A DNA stretch of 64,000 bases from Torymus aiolomorphi (Eukaryota > Arthropoda > Insecta > Hymenoptera > Torymidae): assembly GCA_036365515.1 (NCBI GenBank), contig CM070873.1, positions 192,502,604 to 192,566,603 on the forward strand. The letters are read 5' to 3'. How positions within the stretch are numbered: position 1 is the first letter of the stretch; each line of letters opens with the position of its first letter. This document shows, one piece after another, positions 44,534-55,559 of this stretch. Position numbers and translations under genes: made by a program. The notes under the pieces were generated by a model. It was given only the letters and a program-made list of their open reading frames with translations, ran no database searches and was not told the origin of the DNA.

Positions 44534-45553
44534 ACCTGTTTCATCTTGACGAGTAGTTTTTTGATAAAACTCGTCGCATGCTTGTTCATCAGGCGAGTAA
44601 AATTTGTTATCAACTGATATTTCCTCCGCCCTCCAAAAATTTTGTACGAGTTCCAAGAGTTTGGCTTCATCCTCACATTCGTTTGAACAGTGAAGAGAAA
44701 TGGAATCTAGCCTGCTTTCTGTGGGTGAAGTGGAAATATTGCATGTTAAGAGCCAGCCGAGTTTAGAGCTTAGTACTATCGGCTGAAGGCTCTGACCCTT
44801 AACAATTTGGCCTTGAATTATTTGCGCGTAAATGTTAGCACCAAGAAGAATATCGATGCGTGAAGGTTCGAGATACATGGGGTTTGCTAGCTGCAGCCCT
44901 CTTAAGTATTCGAAATTAGAATTACCACCTACGACGGGGGGCTTATATGATGATAATCTTGGCAAGACTATCGTATCCACTTCTAGAGAATAAGTTGGAT
45001 CAAAATGAGGTTGTATAGTAAGACAAGCTACCTTAGAAGACACGGCAGCTATCTTTTCACCTATACCTTGAATGTGCGTGTGACTGGTTCTACAATTTAG
45101 AGAAAGTAATTTACACAAAGCTTGTGTAACAAGTGAGATTTGAGATCCAGGATCGATCAGCGCACGAACTTGAATTTTGGTTCCGTTAGGACCAAGGGCA
45201 TTAACCCTAGCGGCAGCTAAAAGTACTCATGTACACTTAGTACTTACTCCACTATTAAGGGAGACTGCTTGATGAGCAGATTGAAAGTCATTTGAAACGA
45301 CAACGTCGCCACAGTTTGGGCTAGAGGTGCTGGACACTGAGTCAATCTGATCAGTCTGCGACGAACTGATTACTTGATTGCTGTCAGTGTGCACCAAAGT
45401 ATGATGCTTAGCTTTGCAAAGAAAGCATTGATACGTGGAAGTACAATTTTTTATATGGTGCTTCCCAAAACAATTAAAACAAAGATTAGAAGATTTAAGA
45501 AAGTCTTTCCGCTCGGGAATTGACTTATTGAGAAATTGTTCACATCGATGCAA
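44531..45553 (-). pseudogene. BEL/Pao gag end and A17-type protease
   Basis: From 45553: HRCEQFLNKSIPERKDFL, a CCHC knuckle CFNCFGKHHIKNC and a second cysteine/histidine set CFLCKAKHHTLVH. A TGA at about 45229 interrupts the frame before LLAAARVNALGPNGTKIQVR and the protease site ALIDPGSQISLVTQ. DUF1758/A17 blocks follow (GANIYAQIIQGQIVKGQ, VLSSKLGWLLTCN). A second TGA at 44533 precedes YIVSFSWKNRENL; the BEL consensus has GRY here, so it was probably CGA. Both stops fit C-to-T decay at CpG. Upstream of 45553 the frame meets a stop and PLE sequence. Confidence 0.85.
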
Positions 45554-45559
45554 AAATAT

Positions 45560-45867
45560 AAAAAATTAGTCGGTGCAAAATTGATAAACACACCTTAAAA
45601 GAATTACGAAAAATACATAGTAACTTAGGCGTTACTTCGTGAATACAAAGTATTTATACCGAGAATGTCTATTAGCTGACTAAAAACATATGGAAATTAA
45701 AATAAATTGTATACCAAAAATAAAAAAATGAATGAAAAAATAAATTAAAACGCTATTCTTACCATTACTCTCAGCATTGGACACATCGTGACTAAGTGAG
45801 AGCGGCGAAAATTGCGCTTTATATACTATTGGGGAGAAAAATAAACGGAAAATTTAAATACGCGCCA
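45560..45867 (-). repeat. Inverted terminal repeat of PLE copy 2
   Basis: The reverse complement matches, without interruption, 47833-47904 joined to 54595-54830: GCGCGTATTTAAATTTTCCG, TCTCACTTAGTCACGATGTG and AACGCCTAAGTTACTATG. The uninterrupted CACTTAGTCACG here is the empty site of the nested DNA transposon. Confidence 0.85.
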
Positions 45868-47541
45868 ACCCCGATCTTTTTATTACTCGAGCGGATAAAG
45901 GCAATATTACCGTAGTCATGAACAAATCAGATTACATAGAAAAGGTTGAAAATGCCCTCAATGACAGAAAGTATTACAAACCAATAAAATCTAATCCAAT
46001 CAATAAATTACAAAACTCCATTAAGGATTTATTAAACAGATGGTCTAAGAAAGGAGTTTTTGAATGTGACGAGTGTTTCTCTCCCATCTCCGGTTTTTAC
46101 TCCGGTTCTCATATCGATAATACTAATCTTCCGAGAGCATATGCTTTAAACAAAATTCATAAAGAATATTTTCCGGTTCGCATTATAGTTTCAGTCATTA
46201 ATAGTCCTACTTACACTCTTGATAAATGTTTAACTTCCTTTCTCACGAAATTTATTCCGAAACCCAAATCTTACCTACAAAATAGCACAAAACTGAAAGA
46301 TGCTTTAGACAATTTTTATTTACCTAAAAATTTCAAATTAATTTCATTTGATGTTATTTCACTCTTCACAAATCTCTCTAAAAAAGCCATCCTAGCCGCT
46401 CTCAGTAAAAAATGGCATTGTTTTGGCAATATCCTTTCCCTCACGAAACAAGAGTTTTTAGAAGGTATAGAGATCCTCCTAGATTCAACTTCTTTTCAAT
46501 TTAATGAAAAATTTTACCAAGAAATCCTAGGCGAATCAGTTTCCTTGATATCAATATTATTAGAAGCTTAGATAATAATAAAATTATTACGAATTGGTAT
46601 CGTAAGCCTACAGCGTCGGGCCGTTACATAAACTTCCTTTCTCACCACCCGTTCTCACAGAAAATTGCTATTATTTACAGTTTAGTTGACAAAGCAATTA
46701 AATTATCCGATAAATCTTTCCATGAAGAAAACCTCCAGATTATTAAAAAATTGCTCATAGCCAATAATTTTCCAGTTAAAGTCATAAACAAACATATTAA
46801 AAAAAGACTCGCTCACATTTCTTCTACAAAAAAACTTACTCCTAAAAAACGCTCCAATAATCCTAAATTCATTGTCTTACCATACATCAAAAAATTGAAC
46901 TACAATATCAATAAAGCCCTAAAAAATAGCAAATTTCAAAAGCCAATGATTGTCAATAGCAATATTAATAGATTCAATAGCTTCATAAAACTAGGCAAGG
47001 ATAAATTGTGTAAAAAAAAACACTCCAAACATAGTTTACAAAAGGACCCCGCACACAATGTATGGAAAATAATCATTCGGTCAAATTGGATCAAACTTGG
47101 GGAAAAGATAGATCTTGAGATCCTGAACAAAAGTTCTCATGGGCAAAACCCCCCAAAATTTGACCGAATGATTTTTTTCCATACATTGTGTGCGGGGTCC
47201 TTAATTGTAAAAATTGTGAGGCCTCTTATGTGGGCACTTCAAAAAGAAAATTCAAAAAAAGATTATACGAACATGATTACGCTATCAGAAAGAGACTCGA
47301 CCATTCGGCCTTATCGGAGCACATCGCTTCCACCGGTCATAAATTTGACTTTGATAATGCAAAGATTTTGGACGTAGAAAATAATAAGTCTAAACGCCTT
47401 TTTTCTGAGATGTTACATATACATCAACAACTAAATGGTCTTAATAAAATTGAGGATACGCGTTTTTTAAAAGTTATATATAAGGATTCTATAAAGCTTA
47501 TTAATGCTCACTTTAACAAACAAAGAAAAGCCACGTCGTAG
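45868..47541 (+). pseudogene. Penelope-like RT plus GIY-YIG endonuclease, internally deleted
   Basis: The frame begins directly after the inverted repeat: DLFITRADKGNITVVMNKSD, a typical PLE RT start. Then RAYALNKIHKEYFPVRIIVS and KLISFDVISLFTNLSKKAI with the motif A Asp. Near 46535 EILGE jumps to SFLDINIIRSLDNNKIITNW, removing the YxDD region. RKPTASGRYINFLSHHPFSQ and FHEENLQIIKKLLIANNFPV follow. The nuclease domain (NIVYK + INCKNCEASYVG) is split by a 157-bp MITE at 47044-47200, then KKRLYEHDYAIRKRLDHSAL and RLFSEMLHIHQQLNGLNKIE run to TAG at 47541. Dead copy, same family order as PLE copy 1. Confidence 0.88.
47044..47200. mobile_element. 157-bp MITE inside the PLE GIY-YIG domain
   Basis: Inverted ends GGACCCCGCACACAATGTAT extend for about 44 bp per side with one mismatch. 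Removing exactly 47044-47200 joins GTTTACAAAA to TTAATTGT and restores VYKINCKNC, the sequence expected from PLE copy 1 (VVYKINCKQC). No duplicated target bases remain. Confidence 0.85.
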
Positions 47542-47544
47542 TAA

Positions 47545-47830
47545 AATTTGTTATTCATTTGCGAGCCCGTTCGGTCGTTTGGGTAGCAGGTGGTCAGGTA
47601 GCGTAAGGAAGTATTCCAAATCACGCCCCCCCCCCCCGTTCCTCTCCTCTCCTCTCCTAGTATAGGTTCGACGCGTAGAATTAGCTGAACGCGCGAATTT
47701 TGTTCTTTCACACATTGATACACATATTCACACTTCCCCATCTAATATTTGTGTCCTCTTTTCGTCGGCGTCTCGGTCTGCTACGTAACAATCGCCTCGA
47801 TCGCGCCTCTTTTTGAAATTTGTGAACATA
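47545..47830. other. PLE copy 2 3' untranslated region
   Basis: Mixed-composition sequence with a poly-C run (about 47624-47637) and CTCTC repeats between the PLE stop codon and its terminal repeat. No gene. Confidence 0.5.
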
Positions 47831-48057
47831 TACGCGTATTTAAATTTTCCGTTTATTTTTCTCCCCAATAGTATATAAAGCGCAATTTTCGCCGCTCTCA
47901 CTTACAAGTAACCCTACGGAAGTGTCACTCACCGATTTACCTGAGACTTTGCATACGGCTTCTATATCGAAAAATATGAGACACGTATTTTTTTTTAGCT
48001 GCCCATAAAGAGTTTTAAGATCGTAAATCACCAATCGTGAATTTTTATACGTGAAAT

Positions 48058-48645
48058 GAGAATATATCATCAGTAAATCCATAACTTCGTAACCCTTTTC
48101 GTGTTCCAAAAAAAATTTTTTTTTTTAGCACACCTATGAGACATGTTTTTCTGGCACATTACACCTTATATTATAAGGAAAAAACGTTGTCCAATCGAAA
48201 ACTTTTGGGTGAAATCCATATTTTGCTGAGGAAAATGAGCGATTTTTCCCGAATCCACGTAATTCAATGATTTTTGATTATTTTTAGCGATTTTCAAATG
48301 CACGTAACTTGGCGCCGAATTGACCGATTTTAACGATTCTCATCTCAAACTAAAGCTCTTTTTTTACTGTAATCGTTTTTTGTGGAATGTTTGTTGGCCA
48401 CTTTCATAGCTTGCTATTGGTTAATCAACAAGGACCGCACTTTTCGTCCATTTTTCCCATGTTAAATTCCCATAAGAAAAATGAAATGCAGCAAAAAAAT
48501 GGATGCACCCATAATTTCTTCTTATAATATAAGGTGTAATGTGCCAAAAAACGTGTCTCATAGGTGTGCTCGGAAAAGAAATTTTGGAACTCGAAAAGGG
48601 TCACAAAATTATGAATTTAGTAAATCCGATTTACTCATATACCAT
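48058..48645. mobile_element. Foldback MITE with ~125-bp inverted arms
   Basis: Left arm: CAGTAAATCCATAACTTCG, CCCTTTTCGTGTTCC, AGCACACCTATGAGACATG, GGCACATTACACCTTATATT. The right arm repeats all of these inverted, ending CCTTATAATATAAG-side inward and AGTAAATCCGATTTACTC outward. The spacer has GTCCATTTTTCCC-type non-coding sequence. Nested in transposon copy 2. Confidence 0.75.
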
Positions 48646-48659
48646 ATAGCCCAATAATA

Positions 48660-50935
48660 ATAAACATCTTCAAGTTATTTTATCTATTCTACCAAATTGA
48701 ATATGACACGTAAATTTTGGATAATATTAATGAGTTTAGACTGATATGCGCCCCATAAAATCTATTTTAGTTACATGGTTACCCTTGCAGTCACAGGAGC
48801 CAATATATTAACACCTTTTTTTTCTTTTTTTCTTTTTTTATGTAAAATCCTGAAATTTTTTGCATTGTTAGGTAGTATAAAAGACTTAAATTATAAATCG
48901 AATAGGACTTTTTATTAATCCATAATTGTTCATAATTGTTATAAACAAATACACACCAAAAAAAGTTGTTTCTTGAATTTAATTCATAACTAAAACAGTT
49001 GAAGAAAAGATCATTTTCAATGTATTATTATTGGTAAGAGAAGTAAAGGCAGATTCTATAAACTATTGTTCTCATCACCAGATGTTTGTGTTTATAGTAA
49101 TGATAATGAAAAGATAATAATGGTAATAATTATTACGTGATGTACTACTTTATTTGATTAGTACTAGAAAGATATAACAAGTGAATATTTTTCTTATTCC
49201 AATGTTTTGCAGTTGAGCATTCGATTCAATAACGAATTATTACTACTATTGCAATTAATATTTTTTTTAGATTAAATAATTGCATTCTAAGATTAGTAAA
49301 ATCTATTATTCCTGAATCGTATATTATAAATTTATAACGTAATATAGACGATTGTTGCCCTACTCGTATTTGCACATATTTTTTAGTTTTCTTTAATTTC
49401 TTTACCAAACAAATAATTCACTTTCAATAAAAAGAAGTTCATTTAGTATTGCAAAATTTTTGTTGAATAATAAAATAAAAACAATACCACATTTGATTTT
49501 TTTTTATTCCTAAGCTTTTGAATGTGGGAGAGACCGGTGCTATAGTTAGACCACTTTCTACATTTTCTTTATTTATTTTTTTTGTAACACGGGTACATTT
49601 TAATTTAAAAATTATGCTAATAATATTGAAAATTTAAATATGAAAATAATACAAAGTGCTAAAATTATTAAATAATTAATCATTATAACCTAAATTACGT
49701 TTAAAAATAGATAATCATAATCTTTTCAAGAATCACTGGAAATTTTCTGGAATATAAAATTTACTCCTGTATATGAGAAAATTTTTAAACTTCCGACTGA
49801 AAAATAAAACGAATATTCCTCGTTCCAATGTACATGACTAACATCGACAGTTTGACAGGTTTTGACCTCTGTTACTCCAATCACGAGATATTAGCATTGG
49901 GCCAACCTACCCGTATGCCAACTTGCCTCGATCTCCCCTATGCATTAATAAAAAATAGAGCAATTAATAGTTATTTAGATAAAATCGAAAGCAGTTACTT
50001 CAATTGAGTTTACATGATTTTTTCAATAAAAACTATAGTGGTGCAATTATGTGGAATATAGAAACAGTGATAATTTGACAATCTGTTAAAGAAGTTTATC
50101 AAAGTTATTCAACAAAATTTTGTAATAGACGAGAAAGGTGAATAAAAGCTTTTTATTATATTTATTACATATCTCATTTCGTTATTTATTTACTTTTATT
50201 GCTAAATAAATATATGAATGATTTAAGGGAACTAAAAATTGCATAGTTTTAATAAATATAATTTTTGCATAGTAAAATCATAAAACAAAGAAAATTTAGA
50301 ATTATTAGCATTCAATTTTAAGTTTAAGGTGAAAGTCATTCTATTAAATACTTCGAGAAAAAAATTATAATAACGTAAATTTTTATAAATAAGAAAAATA
50401 TAGATATTCTATATCGATATTGTATCGATATTGTACCAATATTGTATCAATATTTTCCGAATATTTAAAAATAACTATGTTTAATAATTAAAGTTTCATC
50501 AAATTTTATCTAAAGGTAAATATCTTAATTTAAAAAAATATTCTTCACGAACAAATTTATTTACTTAAAAAGGATCATCATTAATAAGATCAAAACGTTG
50601 CGCAAATAAAATGAATTTACTGTTATAAATCATTAACGTCTTATACATTTTTACATTTAATAACATCACGGCCGTCATAAGCTTCATTTTCAAAATTATT
50701 TCATTAATAAAGTTTAACGTATTATACATTTGTAAAATAACAAATATTTTTTTCAGAGTTGTAATAAATAATTTTACCCTGTCAAATAATTACAAATTTT
50801 CATATTTAATATTATTTAAAGTTTACAACTTTAATTTTTGCTCTTCATTATTTAATTAGCAATACTACATAAGTACTTAACGATTTTTTTACATTAATTT
50901 GTAATATGCTTGCATTTAAAGAAATAGTTATTTTC
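48660..50935. other. AT-rich interior of transposon copy 2
   Basis: About 2.3 kb without a credible reading frame. At 50400-50455 ATATCGATATTGTATCGATA and variants form a short ATATTGTA tandem run. The upstream flank of the transposase at 50.94-51.06 kb has a GCGAAAAAGTGATTTTAT / CACTTTCTCAC inverted pair similar to the hairpin of copy 1. Confidence 0.45.
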
Positions 50936-51186
50936 GATACAAGTGCGAAAAAGTGATTTTATCCTCGTGGTGGACGTTTGCGCCCAAGCGAAACAAGGGT
51001 GGAAAGGCCACACGAAGATACAACCACTTTCTCACTCGTGTATCAAACATTATTTTTTGACACGACGTATGACAAGCTTAATCTAGGGCATCTTTTTTTA
51101 TTAGAGCGTGTGCGAAATCGAACTTTGCGCACGGAGTGTAAAAAAAAATTATTTATTTCAGATACAAGTGTATATTTTGCACAATA

Positions 51187-52291
51187 ATGATCAATCCTAA
51201 GAATGTTTTAACGCTATTAGGAAAAGCTTTCAATGATTCTCGATTTGACATTCAATCAATTATTACTAAAGAAGAAAAACAGTTTTCGTTAGAGCTTGAA
51301 ACTTTAATTAAAGATGCAATAAATGATAATTTATTTATAGAAACATATGATACGTTAAATTTTGATGAAGAAAGTGTCATTTCTGATGCTTGTGCTATAG
51401 AAAAAGAATTTGAAGATGATTATAATGTAATAAATAATTTAGAAAGTAGCAAAAAAGTTTTGGTACCAATAGATCTAGATTATAAAACCAATGCTGTTAA
51501 TTTTTGGCGTTCTGGAAGTAAAGGACGTCTTAAACTAACTACAGTTAAACATAGGCTTAGAAAAGTCAATAATGTCAATAATGTCATTATATAGATGGGA
51601 GAAACAAATTTCTCAAGGGGGAACTAGACTTGACAAATTATTGAAAATTTCTGAATATGTCCTAGAACAATTTCAAAATGCGCGAGAAAAATCTCTACCA
51701 GTTCATGATTTAGATATAAAGAGATGGACTATTAAATCTAGAGATGATGTTGGTCTATCAAATGAATTATTTACAGCATCTTCAAAGTGGATTTATAAAT
51801 TTAAACAGCAGCATCGAATTGTATCAAGGAAAATTAATAAATTCGTCACTACATCTAGTTTGAAAAATAAAGTAGCATTATCTGAAGAGACTTCGCGATT
51901 CACGGATAAAGTTAAATTTGAAATTTCACAAATAGGAAGAGATAATGTATATAATACTGATCAGTCGGGTTTTAATCTGGAAATGCGTGCAGGGCGTACA
52001 TTGTCTTTCAAGGGAACTTTGAAAATTGAATCATTGGCGCAATATTTAAATTCGCTTACTCATAGTTACACGATTCAACCTTTTGTATCTGCAAGTGGAG
52101 TTTTAAAATCCCCTTTACTTATAGTAACACAAGAAAAAAACGGTTATTTCGGACCATTGGTAGAAAAAAATGTATACAAAGCAGAAAATATTATTGTGTT
52201 TGCTTCAATATCTGGAAAATTAACTTCAAACTTAATAATTAAATGGTATGAAGAAGCTTTTCTACCTAATTTTGAGAAACTGAAGCAGTGA
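51187..52291 (+). pseudogene. CENPB-HTH/DDE transposase (copy 2), frameshifted and truncated
   Basis: Starts MINPKNVLTLLGKAFNDSRF. First HTH block: YKTNAVNFWRSGSKGRLKL, TVKHRLRKV. At about 51570 a 12-bp tandem duplication (GTCAATAAT units) shifts the frame. It resumes with SLYRWEKQISQGGTR, LPVHDLDIKRWTIKSRD and FTASSKWIYKFKQQHRIVSR (CENPB-type HTH), then YNTDQSGFNLEMRAGRTLSF with the first catalytic Asp, HSYTIQPFVSASGVLKSPLL and LIIKWYEEAFLPNF. A TGA at 52289 ends it. The second and third catalytic residues, present in copy 1, are absent. The protein is clearly homologous to copy 1 along its length. Confidence 0.88.
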
Positions 52292-52353
52292 GATTGAAAA
52301 TTTTAAAAAAGCTCTATTGCAAAAGTGTTAATAGGAAACATGAACTAAAAAAT

Positions 52354-53436
52354 TGTAACGGGATGGCTAGTGGGGGAAAATCCCAACAAGCCACAGGCCA
52401 GCGATGCCCTAGAACACGGTGCCGCGGGTGTCAGACTAAAATGACTTGCCCGGGGATCTGCTCCTGGAATCCCGAAAACAACGCGAAGATCGCACACGAA
52501 CTTCGCTTTCCAACTAATTGGATCGCTGAGTGAAAAGCGCGCGCTCGAAGAGTAAAGCGCGCGGCCGCTATGCTCAGATATGAAAACGACCGGCGGAGTC
52601 GTTTTCCCGCGGAGGCGGCGGTATCCGGGAGAAGGACAGGTTGTAATGAACAACGCGACGAGTAAGTAGATATCACAATATATTCACAATCACTAATCTC
52701 TACAAGCACAACGCAAGTGCTGATTAGAACAAAGAGTTAGTTCGCGCGCGACCGTTAATATTCAAACGCGCGAACTACACGGCGCGCGGCGAAGCTGCTA
52801 ATTTCGCGCGCGGTGTTAAAGTACGGCGGGCTGACACACACCCCCACGTACACGGCACAGAAGGCTTGCACGGGGCGATTTCCGTGCGAGCCTTTACAAT
52901 GAACCCGCGAGAGGAGAGTAGAAAACTTACGTTAGGAAGGAGCAGCCGGTGTACTCGACTCTCTCTCTCGCTCCCTGTCGTTCGCACAGCAGTTGCGCTC
53001 TCTCTCTCTCTCTCTCTCTCTCTTTCGCTGTATTGGGTCGGCAGGCGGGCTGGCTGCCGGCTCCTCGCTCGCAGGCTCGTTCTGCTCGTGGCACACGCTA
53101 CGCGGTATCGCTCTCTCTCTGTCTCTCTTGTGCGCGCCTCCACTATTTGCGGCGCCTCCACTACACTCGCGGGGTCTCACAAAACGATCGAACGGCGTGG
53201 ACAAGTAAACTCACGAAGAACGGAGGAGATCCTACTTGCGCGACGGCAGACACGAAGATGGCTTCCTTTTCTCGCGGGAACCAGTTAGCAGCTTCGTGAC
53301 GGATGACGGGCATTTTACGCGTCGCGAGACCGATTCGCTACGCGCGGCGCGCCTCGATTCGGCTGCGCAGGAGTTGCGCGCGCGCGCTCACTACCTTCGC
53401 GCGGTAGATTAGAATCGCGGCTAGACACGCGTTACA
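52354..53436. repeat. 1083-bp solo LTR with AAAT target duplication
   Basis: Starts TGTAACGGGATGG, ends ACACGCGTTACA (inverted TGTAAC..GTTACA), flanked by AAAT at 52350-52353 and 53437-53440. It is strikingly GC-rich (GCGCGC tracts, CpG-dense) against AT-rich surroundings and contains a (CT)n run at 52999-53025. No internal element region remains, so it is the product of LTR-LTR recombination. TGTAAC ends and a 4-bp duplication fit Ty3/gypsy. Confidence 0.85.
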
Positions 53437-53444
53437 AAATAAAC

Positions 53445-54430
53445 TAAAAAATATATATAATAAACAAATGTATACATATTGTTTTACTTGCGTTAAGTTT
53501 TGAGAATTCTATTGACAATATTAAATGTTTAAGGTTTAAATATTTAATACTTAGTATATAAGCTTTAGTGTATAAGTATAGTCTTAAGTATTCATGTACC
53601 AGCCCTCTATGTAATTTTGTTCTGGTTTAATAAATAAATTATAAATAAATTATACTATTAGATAACTCATAGTTTTTATATTTTTATTCTCATAACTTTT
53701 TTCATTCTCTGATATTCATTTCAGGAAAAATACTAATAAGTTTTTAGTTACCATAGATACATTAATATTACTGTAGAGAAAATAAAAAGTTATTATTTTT
53801 TTTATTTAATGTAAAGAAAATTAAAAAATTATTATTATTTTATTTACCAAAATGCGCCTAAAACTATTTTTTTTTATTTCTTGTTTTCACTTTACGGTAC
53901 TACCATCTCTCTTTTTTACTCTCTAACATGTGTACTACTATTTTTGACCTAGGAATTGTAAAAAATGGGAAATTTTACATACATATAGAATTTTTTTTTG
54001 TATTAGGTCGAAGTAACCTTATAAGATCATGTAATGGTCAATAAAATCCTTTTTATTGGAAATCTAGTGAAAATCGACCTCTAGAAAAGATGCATCATTT
54101 AAAGAAGGCGAAAATCGTCTTCAACGTTAAGTTGAAAGTCATTTTTACTTTTCCTTCTTCAAATCATAAAAGCTTTGTAGAGGTCGAGTTCCAGTAGACT
54201 ACAATAGAAAGAATGATAGTGACCATTCAATGATCTTATAAGGTCATTATGATAAAAAAGGGGATCCTATTTAAAATGTCAGATTTTGATCTTCAAATAT
54301 CCTTGAAAATTTTTTTTCGGTCAAATTGCAGATCATTTTCAGATTGTCCTTCTTGAACCGTTCAACTTTGGTGAAAGGCAGATTTCACCTTTGAACCATG
54401 CCTTTGAAGCAATTTGCGTGAATAGATTTA
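53445..54430. other. AT-rich right interior of transposon copy 2
   Basis: No credible gene. GACCTYTAGAAAAGATGC and AGGTCGAGTTCCAGTAGACT type phrases form a loose inverted pair around 54070-54190. Confidence 0.4.
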
Positions 54431-54876
54431 ATAGGCCTGCCTTGTATATAAAAATTCACAATTGGCTATCCACAACCGTAAAACTCTTTATGGGAACCTA
54501 AAAACATAAAGGTGTCTCATATTTTTCGGTATAAAGACCGTGTGCAAAGGCTCAGGAAAATCGGTGAGTGACACTTCCGTAGGGTTACTTGTTAGTCACG
54601 ATGTGTCCAATGCTGAGAGTAATGGTAAGAATAGCGTTTTAATTTATTTTTTCATTCATTTTTTTATTTTTGGTTTACAATTTATTTTAATTTCCATATG
54701 TTTTTAGTCAGCTAATAGAGATTCTCGGTATAAATACTTTGTATTCACGAAGTAACGCCTAAGTTACTATGTATTTTTCGTATTTGTTTTAAGGTCAATT
54801 TATCAATTTTGCACCGACTTAAATTATAATTTATAAAATTTTTTGTATATAATTTTATTGTTATTCCTATGTAGCC

Positions 54877-54916
54877 CTGAGGAAGTCAGTCAAAAACACT
54901 GTCGAAACGTCGGATT
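54877..54916 (+). ncRNA. Hammerhead-ribozyme-like motif of PLE copy 2
   Basis: CTGAGGA (a match to CUGANGA) is followed by a weak stem II (CAGT ... ACTG around CAAAAAC) and then CGAAACGTCGG. This is the core layout of the minimal hammerheads reported in Penelope-like elements. Here the CUGANGA box is intact while stem II is short, the reverse of PLE copy 1. Confidence 0.6.
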
Positions 54917-54964
54917 TGAATTTTCAAATCAACAATAAATGGTTCGAAGTGATCGATCAAGTCA

Positions 54965-55410
54965 ATTATTTACCTTAAATATTTAACTCCAACCAACGAA
55001 CGGTCAAATCTACTACATTTTTGCATAAATTATATTATTAATTTTTTTTCTTTATATTAATGTTTAAAATATTATTTTTTGATCTTTCAAAGTATATATA
55101 GATATGTAGAGTGAGAATTTTAAATATATTAAGAACAGTGAAATGAAAAAGAATTAGTAGAAATAATATATGATTATATAAATATTTATATAATATAAAT
55201 ATGTATGGTGTATACATATGTATACAAGGGGAAAAATTTCATTTTAACAAAAAACAAATTAAAAGCTTTATCAGTGTTTTGTATATATTCTTAAAAAAAA
55301 TAGATAATCCTTTATAACTAATTGGGACATATTCTACAAGTGTTTTTTTAGTAAAATATGTAATAAAAAATTGATTTTTCGTCATTTTAAAGGTGTCCGA
55401 CCCCCTTAAG
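54965..55410. other. AT-rich junction between PLE copy 2 and the BEL leader
   Basis: No gene. GTGTCCGACCCCCTTAAG near 55390 resembles TTAAGGGGGTCGAAAC at about 6015, so part of this may be a dispersed repeat. Confidence 0.45.
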
Positions 55411-55414
55411 AAAC

Positions 55415-55553
55415 AGGATTTCCTCGTGATTTAGCCGAAAGGTCAATAATTTCCTTCAAGTCCGGTTAGACATGATTTTGCATAATCTTTCGTCAAGTTA
55501 TCTTAGATTTGAAATTTTGAAAAGAATTTGCAATTTTAGCTTGGAGCGACATC
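55415..55553 (-). pseudogene. Probable start of BEL gag
   Basis: From 55553 the reverse strand reads MSLQAKIANSFQNFKSKIT, then stops within KIMQNHV and PDLKEIIDLSAKSRGNPV. The position (after a long leader and before the PLE insertion) and the short basic/helical start suggest the N-terminus of BEL Gag, but the family match is weak. The rest of gag up to 45553 appears to have been lost or replaced at the insertion. Confidence 0.35.
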
Positions 55554-55559
55554 TTCTTA

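Larger units (their letters stand above)
47905..54591 (+). mobile_element. 6.7-kb DNA transposon, CENPB-HTH/DDE family, TTA target duplication (copy 2)
   Basis: Ends CAAGTAACCCTACGGAAGTG (left) and its inverse (right, ending CTACGG/GGTTACTTG geometry), flanked by TTA (47902-47904 and 54592-54594). Inverted arms of about 150 bp share CACTCACCGATTT, AAATATGAGACAC and the CTTTATGGG/CCCATAAAG block. The target CACTTAGTCACG is present once in the inverted PLE repeat at 45.8 kb, proving insertion with a 3-bp duplication. It contains a foldback MITE (48058-48645), a truncated transposase (51187-52291) and a solo LTR (52354-53436). Confidence 0.9.
45560..54960 (+). mobile_element. Penelope-like element copy 2, nested in the BEL gag region
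   Basis: It starts with an inverted copy of its own terminal repeat (45560-45867), then a 5'-truncated ORF (45868-47541), then the terminal repeat in direct orientation, which begins near 47830 (TTTAAATTTTCCGTTTATTT, CGCCGCTCTCACTTA), is cut at 47904 by a DNA transposon and resumes at 54595 (GTCACGATGTGTCCAATGCT) to the hammerhead-like motif at 54877. An inverted 5' terminal repeat with a truncated body is characteristic of PLEs. Confidence 0.8.

Noticed and set aside
52288..53299. Several GC-rich frames of 80-140 codons on both strands, as a host gene
   Set aside because: They lie inside a sequence with LTR termini and AAAT target duplications and show no domain; they are LTR shadows.
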